A stretch of 64,000 bases of DNA from Sacculina carcini (Eukaryota; Arthropoda; Thecostraca; Sacculinidae): contig OU696582.1 in NCBI GenBank assembly GCA_916048095.2, positions 4,308,001 to 4,372,000 on the forward strand, given 5' to 3'. Of this stretch, positions 1 to 11,017 are shown one piece after another (position 1 is the first letter of the stretch; the number at the start of each line of letters is the position of its first letter). Under the pieces are notes generated by a model. That model was not told where the DNA came from, did not search any database, and saw only the letters and a list, made by a program, of their open reading frames with translations. A program made the translations under genes and the position numbers.

Positions 1-2
1 TT

Positions 3-803
3 GCCGAATTTGAGAAGCATTTTGACAAATGGATGCACGGCCCTGAGTGGTTAAATGACGTATTTTCCTGGCCAAAACACAATTTGGAGTGTTTATCATC
101 TGAACACCGAAACAAGAGACTGAATGTGCAAGTTAACATGATCGCGTCAGATCGACAGCCGGCTATAATCAATGTCGATGAATGTTCAAGCTGTAGGAAA
201 CTGATAAGAGTCATGAGCTTGGTTTTTACCTTTGTGGATAAACTGAAACGTACATCGTCGCACACGATGGAGAAAGCGAAACATTACTTGCTAAGGATCA
301 ATCAAGACGAGTCGTTTTACCATGAACGGAAATATTTAGACGAGGAATATCCATCAAACCAGGGACCAACACTCGTAAGGGACCTGAATCTCTTTATCGA
401 TGAAGAGACCCGGCTGATTCGTTGCCGTGTAAGACTGGATAATATTAGCTTTTACGGAAGCGGTGTGCAATGTCCGATACTTTTGGGTAAAAATAATTAT
501 CTCACTAACTTGATCATCGACGACGCACATAATAAATGTATGCATATGAGTGTTGGTGCTACCTTGATCAAAATAAGAGAGCTGGGTTACTGGTTACCAA
601 GTGGTCGTCAAGTCGTCAAGAAGAGATTGAAGGAATGTATGATATGTCGAAAAATCAACGCAATCAAGGTTCGATACCCGAAGATGCGTCATGTTGAGAA
701 TGCCGAACAAACCTTCCGTGTGTCATTCAGTGAATCACCTTTATCCCTTGGAATTACATACAACAACGAGAGTGTCAGCACAAATGATAGACCAGCGTCC
801 TAA
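3..803 (+). pseudogene. BEL/Pao retrotransposon integrase fragment (left-truncated by window edge)
   Basis: The frame is open from base 3 and reads WMHGPEWLNDVFSWP, the W-x-GP-x-WL...WP block that precedes the integrase in BEL/Pao polyproteins. About residues 165-210 hold the H2C2 zinc-binding region: two His in HNKCMHMSVG, then YWLPSGRQVVKK, then CMICRK. This domain binds the element's DNA ends during integration. After about base 690 the similarity is lost and a stop follows at 801-803, so the catalytic core is missing and the copy is dead. The 5' part (protease, RT, RNase H) would lie left of the window. No LTR is recognisable nearby. A second, unrelated BEL/Pao relic lies at 21.4-22.5 kb on the other strand. 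Family call from motifs; no search run. Confidence 0.72.
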
Positions 804-2049
804 ACGGTTGGCCGCTATTGAACAAGACAAATTGATGAAGAGCAAGATTGCGTCGGGCGACTTGTGAGGTGTATCCTGATAACGTCTACAAACCGAGTGT
901 GAACATGATAAACTACATAAACATAAACTATAAAATATAAACTCAAAGGGTATTCGGGTGACTTTCATGGTTACCTTAGGGTGATAGACGTCCCTACCCT
1001 ATGCAGAGTCGGAGGTCTCCCTTGGGCAAGGAGTAGCACCTTCTCAGCCTCCCCTACGGGGGTAACACAAATTAATTCAATAAATGAGCTAAATAAATTT
1101 AGCTACTCTCTGTGCCGGGAGTATGTTAAAACTAATATAAAATCACAATAAAAAGATAAAATAGGTGTGCATGAATCATCTAACATGGAATAATATAACA
1201 AAATAAGCATAAATAAACAAAATCTGTGACTGACGTGATAACCCACAATTAGCGAATTAACCTCGGAGTGGAGAATTGGCAAAAAGCCGTTTGGCAACTC
1301 TGAAAACAAGGGGAAGGAGGAAGTGTGGGATTAGAGATAGCACGTGCTGGAGAAAAAAGGGGATTGTGTATCGTGGAAGAATTTTCGTGTGGACATTTTT
1401 CACAGCCAAGACTTAAGAGTCTGGGGCTCGCAGAGCACTAACTCTGTGACTCGAACCTGCGACCGGCCTCCAAAAGGTAAATTTGCTTTTGTGGGTCAAT
1501 AATCATTACACCGGCTCATCTATATAGTTTTGTTTCTATAGAAAAACAATTAATCCCAGATAACTAATATTTCATCAATAAGTTTATCTTACCAAAAAAT
1601 AAAAGTCAGCAAAGTACAAGCATTTAACTCTAACCAGTAAAAAGTTATTTGAGACTGAAATTTGAATAGCCGTTAATTGACGGCTACGGTCCTTCTAGTG
1701 TTAATCAACACGTTAATATGTACCTGTATTTGAATGTAAACACGAAAAATAAAAAAGAACAAGAATTAAAATTAATTAATTAATAAATAATTATTTATTA
1801 ATAATAATTGATAAATAATTATATTATAATAATAATTATTATATATTAATATATAATATATAATAATAATTATTATTATAATAAATAAATATAATTACAT
1901 ATAATAATAATAATAATTTATAAATAATAATTAATAATTAATTAATTAATAAAAGAACAAGAATTAAAGAAGAAAAAGAAAGCACAATTCCACACGATTA
2001 CACCGCAACATAATGCACTAAATACTCTCTCCACCGAACAAAACACTAA
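804..2049. other. Intergenic, no gene seen; AT-rich
   Basis: No coding region is supported. Around 1400-1510 the minus strand contains a GGTTCGAGTC-like Pol III B box, possibly a decayed tRNA-derived SINE, but no convincing A box was found. The right third is an extreme AT tract, listed separately. Confidence 0.5.
1768..1950. repeat. AT-only low-complexity tract
   Basis: About 180 bases of almost pure A/T built from taat/ttat words. An 18-base direct repeat (aaaagaacaagaattaaa) lies on each side, near 1754-1771 and 1951-1968, so the tract sits between duplicated edges, as slippage or insertion would leave. Confidence 0.8.
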
Positions 2050-2913
2050 ACCACTGCACAAACACCACACGTCGACAGACCGGGAGCTCTGGTGGCCGCC
2101 TTGGAGCAATACGTCGCAGAGCAGTGCCCGAATTGGAGCTCAGACGAGACAATTACCCAGCGTAACCTGGACCGACAGGCCTCCAAGATGCGGCAGCTGA
2201 ACTTGTTGTCCACCGCCAACCAAATAGAGCGGGCACGCATTCTTGCAGCGGCAACATCACACAGTGGAGCATGGCTGCACGCGGTTCCGGTGGCCAGCCT
2301 GGGCCTTCTTCTGCCTGACGATGTGGTGCGTGTAGGCGTGGCGTTGCGTATCGGCTCGCCCGTCCAACAACCCCACAGATGCCGATGCGGTGCCATGTCA
2401 GACAAATGGGGGCATCATGCGTTGTCATGTCAACAAAGCGCGGGACGAATTCCAAGGCACACGGCGCTCAACGACACTGTGTATCGCGGTTTGGCGGCAG
2501 CTGGGATCGGCGCGGTGCTGGAACCACGAGGCCTGGACAGGGGAGACGGACGCCGCCCGGACGGGATAACCGTATACCCTTTCACGAGCGGCAAAAGCCT
2601 TGTCTGGGACGCCACCTGCTCAAACACGTTCAGCACCACACACACGCTGAACTGCGCCATCAACGCCGGCGCAGCAGCCCTAGCAGCAGAACAACGCAAG
2701 CGCCAGCGATACGCATCGCTGACGGACCGGTACCACTTCGTGCCAGTAGCGGTGGAGACCAGCGGTGCTCTGGGACCAGCATGCGAGACACTGTGCCAGC
2801 ACATCGGTCGAAAGATCACAGAGCGCACAGGCGAGAAGCGTGAAACTGCCTGGCTAATTCAGCGAGTTAGTCTGGCCATCATGCGCGGCAACGCTGCCTG
2901 TGTCTTGTTGTGA
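2050..2913 (+). pseudogene. C-terminal part of a non-LTR retrotransposon protein with CCHC knuckle and restriction-like endonuclease signature
   Basis: The frame is open from the codon after a stop at 2047 to a TGA at 2911-2913. Counting from the GTG at 2092, a Cys/His knuckle sits at residues 97-113 (CRCG...GHHALSC). It is followed by RRPDG at 154-158 and LVWDATC at 170-176. The order CCHC, then R-PD, then a hydrophobic strand with D resembles the restriction-like endonuclease end of R2/R4-type LINEs. The C-terminus (VPVAVETSG, QRVSLAIMRGNAA) belongs to a protein family I recall from many invertebrate genomes. Upstream RT motifs are absent, so this is a 5'-truncated copy. The reading frame itself is intact and GC-richer than its surroundings, suggesting a fairly young insertion. 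A poly(A) run follows 34 bases after the stop. The endonuclease assignment is an inference. Confidence 0.6.
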
Positions 2914-2973
2914 TAGTTTTTACGTAATATGAACAATACATATGCACAAAAAAAAAAAACAAAAAAAAAAAAA
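2050..2973 (+). mobile_element. 5'-truncated LINE copy ending in poly(A)
   Basis: The open frame above, a short 3' UTR of about 34 bases, then A12-C-A13 at 2948-2973. A truncated 5' end and a poly(A) end are the usual product of target-primed reverse transcription. Target-site duplications were not identified. Confidence 0.6.
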
Positions 2974-4329
2974 CACACTCTCACTTCACCAGTAACGCAC
3001 TGCCCAACATGCACAAGCGACCGCTGACTCACTCACAGCTCGCGCTTGTGGTACCTCCGCGCGCGCATACAACAATGCGGACAAAATCACACTCTCCCGC
3101 ACACACAAATACATATGCACGCACGGACAATTATATATAATACAAAATATAATGTAATGCAATATACAAAATATAAACACACCAAAACAATCGACAATAA
3201 ACACAATACAGTACACTATAGCATCCGCAAGACGTTAAAACATACCAATAAAATTGGTCCATTACATGCTGGATATATGCGTTTACTTTAGCGTTTTGCT
3301 AAATTCAAGTTAGTTTTGCTGAACAATTGTTGAAGATAGAAATTTGGTTCCATCATATTCTCAATGAACGAAAATATATGCATCTATCCTTGTTTCCACA
3401 AATATAAAATTCAGAGAAATGTAAAAATTGACCCATCCCAATTTCTATCATAAATGTGTGGAAAATTCTGGCTTTTAGCCTAATTTAACCCGTTAAAGCC
3501 CTAATTCTTTTCAATGAAATTATTATTCTTTCAATAGTTTTCATTACAAGAAAAACATAATTGCATATATATTTGAAAAATCACTATGCATAGTCAATAT
3601 ATACAATTTTAAAGTCAAGTCCATATTTTAGGACCATGGCCACCAGGAAAGTTTAAGCTTAGCAGCCTTAAACCTAAGAATTATATGAAAGTCGCTTATA
3701 TTGTAGCGCTTTAGACGTGACTCTGCCTGGGAACGTGCTACTGTCTTAGTCCCGCGCCACAAATGCGACGAAATGTCCACGATGTGATGCACGCAGTGTA
3801 TTTAGTGGCGTACACAGTTCCGGCAGCTCAATGAGCAAATGACACCGTAATGCATACAATAATACGAATATCACTAATACACACTAATAGGAATAACACA
3901 CCGATAACAGTAATAAAACGTAGCACCGTATATCCACAGAGATGCCCCACAGACGACTGCCCACTGTGGCCCACTGTAACCCCGTGTAGTCTCTCCGGTC
4001 ATGCTGTCAACAACCGACCGCAAGGGGAGAAGGACCGTTAGCCGGAAGGACACAATGGCTAACGGTACAGTGGGTACAGCGCTGATACAGGCACAGCGAA
4101 GCAGCAGAGTGTCAGGATGTATGTACACGGCGAGAAAAACAAGTAATGCTTGGAAGGCAGAGAATGGGAGTAGAGAAGGATGTGAGCGGAGTAAGCTCAG
4201 TGTGCAAAACAAGCTTGGAAAGGAGCAGAGTTGTGATGAAGGAAAGTGTGTGAGAGCAGGTGCCGCATGTAATACAGTAACGTTTGGAGGGTGAAATATA
4301 TATACATAAATGTACACGTGGGACGCTAC
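2974..4329. other. Intergenic, no gene recognised
   Basis: AT-rich sequence (3300-3720) followed by a more GC-balanced stretch (3720-4330) that runs into the LINE relic and may include its 5' UTR. Open frames here are short, overlap on opposite strands and show no family motif. Confidence 0.4.
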
Positions 4330-5250
4330 AATATCATTCGCTCGCTAGCTGTGGTGACAGAAGGTTGTGTGCGATCCGTTTGCTTCAGTGTGTGTTGTGT
4401 GAGCTTCTAGTTGTTTTCTGTGCGTCTGTGGCTGCGTGTGAGCGTGTTTGTGTGCGTTTGTGCTTGTGTGTGACTGAATTGTTACATTCAGGGTCAACAA
4501 TGCTGACCACTGAAGACATAAAGGCAATGATGGATGTACAACAAAAGGCATTGAGAGATGCTACTGAAATAATTTTACGTGACATTTCTGGCCGAATGAG
4601 AAAACTGGAGCCACAAAATGATGACTTAAGGATTTCTCTAGAGTTCACCCAATAAAACGTTGACGACCTGAAATCCGAAAACAAAAATCTCAAGCAGGAG
4701 ATAGTCAGGCTGTCTCAATCTGAGGGAGAGCCTCAGACGGTCAAGCAGATGGTGAAAAGCAAGATTAAGCAAGAAAAGCAAGATTACTCCAGAAGTAATA
4801 ACCTACGATTCAAGGGCGTTGAGGAGGACCAAAAAGAAAACTGGGATGTAACAGAGATCAAGATTGAGAAACTGCTTCGGGACAAGTTCAGCATGGATGC
4901 AGTGCAGCTGGACGAGGTGCAGAGAGTGGGACCTCGCAGGAAGCAGGACTTGACTCGTCCACGCACGGTTGTTGCTCGCTTCACGAAATTCGGCGACAGA
5001 CAGCAGGTGTTACGAAACTCGTCAAAGTTGAAGAATACAAACGTGTTCGTCAACGGATATCTGTGTGAGGCCTCACTTGAAGCCAGAAAGCGGCAGATGC
5101 CCGCGTTGAAAGAGGCTAAAGCTGCTGAGAAATAGCTTTCTTTGTCCACTCCAAACTGGTTGTGCGAGGCCGGCAGCATCCCGAAGCCGGTGTCACTGGT
5201 TCAACTGGGAACGGACAAGAACGCGCGTGAGGGTCGGAGAGGCGAAGGAA
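4330..5250 (+). pseudogene. LINE ORF1 relic (coiled coil plus RNA-binding domain), inactivated
   Basis: ATG at 4500 opens a frame with heptad-rich helices (DIKAMMDVQQKALRDATEII, then DLKSENKNLKQEIVRLSQ) followed by NNLRFKGVEED and a domain ending NVFVNGYLCEASLEARKRQM. This coiled coil-RRM-CTD layout is that of LINE ORF1 proteins, which bind element RNA. The same blocks occur in the intact ORF1 at 9773-10624 (NLRFVGVQE, IFVNEDLCAASRESIRRQ), so the two are related families. Two lesions are visible: an in-frame TAA at 4653-4655, and a one-base loss near 5131-5136, after which the conserved IAFFVHSKLVVRG continues in another frame. 4330-4499 is probably 5' UTR. The copy stops near 5250 with no ORF2. 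Confidence 0.72.
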
Positions 5251-6179
5251 TTCATAAAATGAAATTCATACTTATATAATGGACTAGCATTTAAACCCGC
5301 CCATTGTGCGGAACAATTCATACAATGCATCTCATATTCAGTTCACAATGGAAAAGGAATACAAATTTAAAAAAAAATAGTAAACCCTTGAAAGGTCATA
5401 ACCAATAGAAATGTCAGGATGTGAATATTTATATTTATGGCAAACTATTTTCCCTCAAATGGCCTCATATGCCGGTCGTTCAGAATGATTCAGAGTTCAA
5501 ACACGAATCAAACAATAAACATGATGAAAAATGGTGACAAATTTTCATCAGAATGTTCCCAAAATATATTTATAGCTCAACAGCATTCTCCAACATCATT
5601 TGCTCAAGTACTGTTCTACTTTAACCGCTATAATATTTACAGTCAAAGTTATCTATTCCGCTATCTCTTAAGTCCGATATAACCTGCATTTAAACCTGCC
5701 CGTCGTGCGGGTGAATTCAAAAAAGGGCATATAAATCAAACAGCTCAAAATGAAATCCATAAAAAGTCCAATTTAAGTATTGAGCTTTAAAAATTTGATT
5801 TAAATTATCATATTGTATTACGTGCATATGTTAGGAATAGGTGTTTTTCATCCCTATTGGTCCACGTCAATATAATTCTAGACATGTGACATTAATTATA
5901 ATTCTAGACATTATTTTAATTCTAGGCAAAGAGTCTGGATGTATTTTGTGCTTTTTTTGTTAGCTTCCAAGTCTAATATGACACGTATCATATATCCCCT
6001 AGCATTTATACCCTCCTTGCATTCCATTTTTCAACATTACACCAATACTTACCGATAAAATATATTAATATTATGCTAGATTGAGCCCAAGCAGTTCATT
6101 TTGTTGTTTAAATACTATATAAGACATGTACATACACAAATGGTATGTTTTAATGAGTATAATTATTAATTCAAGTATT

Positions 6180-6345
6180 TATGTCTATATTATATGGTCT
6201 ATGATATCGTTTGAAGTTGAACTTCTTCAGACACAAGTATGTATTTTTTACCACAACGTTTCGCTTTACGGCTTTAATAAGCAGTGATAACACATCGTCA
6301 ACCATTGTAAGTAACCAAATTCACAAAAATAGGTTAAAACACGTG
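6180..6345 (-). mobile_element. PLE-C terminal repeat fragment with hammerhead-like motif
   Basis: The minus strand matches the region at 33281-33420 and 41790-41930: the atgtgttatcactgctt arm, AGCCGTAAAGCGAAACGTT, then GTCTGAAGAAGTTCAAC. It keeps only one arm of the 22-base inverted repeat seen in those copies. It is followed on the plus strand by a (TA)n tract, as in the other copies. Confidence 0.6.
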
Positions 6346-6383
6346 ATCATACATAAATTGGATATCTGACATAAAAATAAATC

Positions 6384-6386
<3 letters not shown>

Positions 6387-6429
<43 letters not shown>
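6387..6429. repeat. (TA)n microsatellite
   Basis: Uninterrupted AT dinucleotides directly before a CTAG-ended module. Confidence 0.95.
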
Positions 6430-6430
<1 letters not shown>

Positions 6431-6882
6431 TAGCATTAAAACCCGCCCGTTGTGCGGAAAAATTCTTAAAATGAAATTCATGTTTAATTCATAAAAAATA
6501 TAGAAAAATTAAATATGAAAAAGGGCACACTCATAAAATTGTAATCAATTGAAAAATATAATTTTAATCATTTTTTCTTTTTTTGACAAAATATTTTCCC
6601 TCAATCCGCCTCATATTTAAACCCGCCCGACGCGCGGAATAATTCAGAACTCGAACACGATCCGTTCTGGATCTTGAAGTCAAATCCGTTAGTTTTATAT
6701 ATGAATTCATTCTATACGGTTAAATTGAACGTCATGTTGTCTATAGTTGCTACCCGCGGGACATTTTTATTTCATACACATGATTCATCGCTTCGTTTAC
6801 GTTTGAAGCCCCTGATCTATACCATTGAGCCCGCGCAATTATGCCGCCTCATATTCAAGCATACATACACACTGGCAGACTG

Positions 6883-6889
<7 letters not shown>

Positions 6890-6951
<62 letters not shown>
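6890..6951. repeat. (TA)n microsatellite
   Basis: Uninterrupted AT dinucleotides inside the module cluster. Confidence 0.95.
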
Positions 6952-6955
<4 letters not shown>

Positions 6956-8079
6956 GATTTGAACCCACCCGTCGTGCGGAACAATTCATAAAGTAAAATT
7001 CATATTCAATCCATAAAATAAACTGAATACAAATAAAAAAGCAAAAAATATAACCTGTATATACGTTCACCAATAAAAAACTCTAAATCTGAATATTTTT
7101 ATTTTAAATTTGACAAAATATTATCCCTCAATCCGCCTCATATATGAACCTGACCGTCGTGCGGAATAATTTAGAACACAACCACGTAACAAACAATGAA
7201 AATGCTAGCATGTACACCCGCCCGTCCTGCGGAACAATTCATACTATTAAATTTGTATTCAATTCATAAGATAAAAGGAATATGAATTGAAAATGAATGG
7301 AGTAAACCCATATAAAGTCTAAATTTCTAAATTTTTATATTATTTTGACAAAATAGTTTGTCTAAATCGCCTCATATTTAGACCCGCCCGTCGTGCTTAA
7401 TAATTCAGAACTCAGACTCAAAACAATGAAAAGTGACTAAACTTTTGTATCATAATGTTTTCAAAATATATTTATAACTTAATATCACCATCTAGCATCA
7501 AAACCCGCCCGTTGTGCAGAACAATAAATAAAGTAAAATAAATATTGAATTAATAAAAAACGATTATAAATTTAAAAAGAAAAAGTAAACCCATAAAAAG
7601 TCTTAAACAATAGAAAAGTCTAAATATGAATGTTTTTATTTTAGATGTGGCAAAATATTTTCCCTCAAACAGCCTCTTATTTAAACCCGCCCGTCGTGCG
7701 GAACTATTAATAAAATATAATGAATAAAAAAGCAAAAAGCTTATCCAATAGGAAAATATTAATGTGTCAATTCTTAATTTAATTATTGACGAAGTTTTTT
7801 CCCTTAACACTGCTCAAATTCACACCCGTCCTTCGTGTGTAGTAATTCAGAAGTGTAATACTATCAAAACAATGAAATTTCTGTCATCTCTATAATTCCA
7901 GATTAATGCTTCCGCTAAAACAGCATATGCATATAGTTGGCATTGCATGATATTACGCGCGTTCTTCGGTATTATTGAGGGTCGGGACCCCGAGGGTAAA
8001 CAAATGACCTGTCGGGCCAAGATGAAGAAGCCTGAAGCCTGAAGGGCCTGTCGGGCCTGTCGCACTGGGAGCACTACCA

Positions 8080-8870
8080 CCCAACTTCCCAACCATAGGT
8101 GGTGCTGATCCGACTGTGTCATCGCATGCACGACCATCCACGAGTGTAATCAAGGCCGGAATTTTAGAACATCAGGCGGCTGACGACACCAACGATCGCT
8201 GCACATGTCCTCGACGTCAATGCCCGCCGGAACGCCCGACGCGTCTGCCGTTTTCGTGCACGCCAGAGAATAACGGCAAAATGCAAACCTGGCTTCTAGA
8301 ACGCTACTCTGCGTCCACGTTCAACACGTGCCCGCATCGCCTACTGCCGACGATGGACGGACCGCCGGTGGAGATTCATGTGGATGAAGATGCCGTGCCT
8401 CGAGCCTGCCATACGGCCGCGCCGATACCGATACACTGGCAGGACCAAGTACACCGAGATCTACTGCGTGACGAAGCCCTCGGCGTTGTCGAACGCGTCC
8501 CTTATGGTGAGCCATCATCTTGGTGCCACATGATGGTTGTCACTCGCAAACACGATGGCACTCCTCGTCGCACCGTGGACCTGTCACCGCTAAACCGCGT
8601 TTGCAGGCGAGAGTCCTTTGCCGCCGAATCACCGTTCCACCTTGCACGCAGAGTACCAGGCCACACATGGAAGACGGTTACCGATGCCTGGAACGGGTAC
8701 CACTCGGCACCCTTGCGGGACACCGATAAACATCTCACCACATTCATTACACCATTCGGCAGATGGCCCTACTGTCGAGCTCGACAAGGCTTCCTTTCAT
8801 CCGGTGACGGGTATAATCGCCGCTTTGACGCCATCCTGGCCGACTTCGAACGTAAGGAGCGCAACATCTT
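8080..8870 (+). pseudogene. Ty3-type retrotransposon polyprotein fragment (start of reverse transcriptase)
   Basis: The frame reads PIPIHWQDQVHRDLLRDEALGV, then SSWCHMMVVTRKHDGTPRRTVDLSPLN, then WKTVTDAWNGYHSAPL and LTTFITPFGRWPY...GFLSSGDGYNRRFD. These are the fingers/palm blocks that open the RT of Ty3-type LTR elements: the basic KHDG-R-VDLSPLN strand, the motif A region TDAWNGYHS, and the ITPFGRW strand. The catalytic YxDD block should follow DFERKER but is absent. After about 8860 the frame runs into unrelated sequence and stops at 8922. The upstream region (about 8080-8250) is open in the same frame and may be the gag/protease side. GC content is well above that of the flanking modules. 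No LTRs seen; dead fragment. Confidence 0.72.
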
Positions 8871-8950
8871 CACTCGTTACATTCGCATGAAAACGAGTGA
8901 CGAACACGTTTGCCTGGTATAAACGTGATACCGTTGGCATCTTAGACGAT

Positions 8951-9506
8951 TTAGACATTCCCGTCAGCATTGTTTTTTTTTCTGATCGGTTGCCGATCAT
9001 TTGTTTGCCGAACATTTTGCTGCCCCGTCATTTCGGCGTGAGCTGACTTTTTATGCTCGTTTGTGACAGTCGGCACATCATCACTTTTCGATCTCACTGG
9101 CCGTGTTTTCTTCTTTTTCCTGTTTACCACCTGAGTCCACGATGGGGTGGACGCATGCTCCTCTACAGTGAACACTTCAGCAGCAGTAACAAGATCCGTA
9201 GCGACTTCGTTCACCTTAGCTTCAATCAATTCAAAGCTCATTATTTTTATTGACTGCCGTCATCATCTCGTCTGCCTTTGCAGTCACATCTTGAAGACCA
9301 GTTTTTAATTCGGCAATGTCACCAATGAGCCTTTTGAGTGAAGTCACCTCATCGAAGCAATGATCACATAAATGCCTCACTTGGCCGATGTTCTCAGTCT
9401 TCAGTCCGCCCATGCCAATACATTTCGTATGCGTACACCGACTGCACAGACAGCATTTAACCAATTTGGCATCCGCAGAGCCGCCATCACACTTGTAACA
9501 AACCAT
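8951..9506 (-). pseudogene. CR1-like LINE ORF1 relic with PHD-type zinc finger
   Basis: From the ATG at 9506-9504 the minus strand reads MVCYKCDGG...VKCCLCSRCTHTKCIGM...RHLCDHC. This is a Cys4-His-Cys3-like PHD finger as found at the N-terminus of many CR1-clade ORF1 proteins. A helical segment follows (VTSLKRLIGDIAELKTGLQ). The frame stops at 9231, but the adjacent frame (9241-8951) continues with SWTQVVNRKKKKTR, a basic block typical of the same proteins. One frameshift near 9231-9241 therefore splits the gene. The copy ends at about 8940. Its 5' end faces the 5' end of the intact LINE at 9.7 kb across a (CA)n tract. Confidence 0.65.
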
Positions 9507-9623
9507 GGCAGTTAGCGACAGACGCGCATACAAACACGCACACACACGGCGTATGCGCACCACCGGAAACACTGAACACTGAACACGAAAACACGTCAGC
9601 ACACCACGACAGCACCAAATCAA

Positions 9624-9624
<1 letters not shown>

Positions 9625-9680
<56 letters not shown>
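9625..9680. repeat. (CA)n microsatellite
   Basis: About 56 bases of CA between two divergently oriented LINE 5' ends. Confidence 0.95.
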
Positions 9681-9682
<2 letters not shown>

Positions 9683-9772
9683 CAGTGATAGACTTGGTGC
9701 TGAGCGGACGTACTGCTTGTGTTGCTGCAAACTGTGAATTGCAAATCTGCAATTTTGTGCAATTTTGGTGCA

Positions 9773-10624
9773 ATGAACGTTGACGCCATTAAGCTACTGC
9801 TCGAGTCGCAAGAGCGATCTTTTCACTCGGCGATGAACTTTGTCGCAGAACAACTTAAATCCAGGATCACACAGCTCGAAGAAAAAACGAGTGAACTGGT
9901 AAAGAGCCTGGAGTTCACACAGGCTGAGCTGGACGACAGCAGGCAGGAGAACACCAAACTGCAACAACGCCTCGACAATATCGATAAAAGGCAAAATGAA
10001 ATCGAGGACTACAATAGAAGACAGAATTTAAGATTTGTTGGAGTCCAGGAGAATGCCGATGAAACATGGGAACAGACGACTGAAAAAGTGACCAGTTTGG
10101 TGGCTGACAAACTGCAGGTGCTAAACAGTAAACTCGAGGCACACAGATCGGGGGCACCATCTGCCAACTCCAGAGCCATTCATGTGCGATTTGACAACAT
10201 GGCTGCCAGGAACGCTGTCCTGCGCAACGCCAGCAAACTAAAAGGAACAGGAATCTTCGTTAACGAAGATCTCTGCGCTGCATCGAGGGAAAGTATCAGA
10301 AGACAGATCCCAGCCCTCAAAAAAGCTAAGAGCGAAGGCAAGGTGGCATTTTTCAGAGGATCTACGCTTGTCATCAGGAACCGTACGTATCAACGATATG
10401 GCACGGACAACGAAGGCGACAATGCTGGCGCTGCCTCCACTGATACGACAACTTCCGCATCACAAAGTAAGGAGGGTAACGAGAGACGTCAGAAAACAAA
10501 CAAACGAGGAAGTTTCGTGACTGAAAGCAGCGACGGAGCAGCCGCCGCAGAATCGGCCAGAAAACCAGCAGCTGCTGCTGCTTCACGAAACAACGAAGCA
10601 AAGCCTCCACGAAGCAGGAGATAA
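9773..10624 (+). CDS. LINE ORF1 protein (coiled coil, RRM-like domain, basic tail), 283 aa
   Basis: ATG at 9773 is chosen because it follows the 5' UTR and begins the conserved MNVDAIKLLLESQE helix; the frame stays open about 50 bases further upstream but without a better start. Residues about 15-85 form heptads (ITQLEEKTSELVKSLEFTQAELDD...LQQRLDNIDKRQNEIEDY), a likely trimerising coiled coil. NRRQNLRFVGVQE begins the RRM-like RNA-binding domain, and IFVNEDLCAASRESIRRQ with KVAFFRGSTLVIR is the C-terminal domain. The last 80 residues are low-complexity, rich in T, S, A, K and R. ORF1 proteins coat element RNA and act as nucleic-acid chaperones in the retrotransposition particle. The relic at 4330-5250 is a diverged relative. 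Confidence 0.8.
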   Translation: MNVDAIKLLLESQERSFHSAMNFVAEQLKSRITQLEEKTSELVKSLEFTQAELDDSRQENTKLQQRLDNIDKRQNEIEDYNRRQNLRFVGVQENADETWEQTTEKVTSLVADKLQVLNSKLEAHRSGAPSANSRAIHVRFDNMAARNAVLRNASKLKGTGIFVNEDLCAASRESIRRQIPALKKAKSEGKVAFFRGSTLVIRNRTYQRYGTDNEGDNAGAASTDTTTSASQSKEGNERRQKTNKRGSFVTESSDGAAAAESARKPAAAAASRNNEAKPPRSRR

Positions 10625-11017
10625 GTTCACAACTATATCTGTTTATATACTATATCAATATCAATATTAAGATATGTTAGTATATCCAAAGTGTGCCTGT
10701 GAGCATGTTAGTATGTGTGTTGGTGTGCTGGTGTATATGTGTGTGTGTGGTGAGAAGTGTGTGTATGTATGTGTGTGTGTGAATGGGTATGCGAGCGGTT
10801 GCATGAGTATGTTGGTGAGTCATCTATATATAACGGTTAGTCATATGAATACTTCGGTATGTGTATTAAAATATGCGAGAGTGGCGGGCTATTTCGGTGA
10901 TTCTACAAATAGTCGCGTGAGTCAGCTATGTATGACAAACATTAACGGGAATGTCAACTTTGTTGTTACATTCAAACACAGGCAATTGATAAACTCAAAT
11001 GGTTTGCATAGATCACA
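10625..11017 (+). other. Inter-ORF spacer of the LINE
   Basis: 393 bases, rich in gtgtgt words in its first half. An open frame crosses it but has a TG-repeat composition. No splice or frameshift signal joining ORF1 to ORF2 was seen, so ORF2 translation would need reinitiation or another route. Confidence 0.5.

Larger units (their letters stand above)
5270..7860 (-). repeat. Cluster of about 200 bp AT-rich modules with GGGCGGGTTTAAA motifs
   Basis: Read on the minus strand, the motif TTCCGCACRACGGGCGGGTT recurs near 5296, 5697, 6436, 6624, 6968, 7150, 7216, 7381, 7503 and 7684, with a degenerate copy near 7823. Between motifs lies similar AT-rich DNA (tgaattgaatatgaattt, gtcaaaatatttt, gaggcgg). 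Several motifs end in ATGCTAG, followed by T (5284, 6431). The same module makes up half of the 4.15 kb satellite unit at the right end, where it is in plus orientation. Its ends resemble Helitron termini (hairpin-prone GC block, CTAG, then T), but that is an inference. Open frames reading KPARCAEQF or SARRAG are translations of this motif, not genes. Confidence 0.75.

Noticed and set aside
1400..1510. tRNA gene or tRNA-derived SINE
   Set aside because: A good B box is visible on the minus strand, but no A box at the right distance and no cloverleaf could be drawn; left as a note only.
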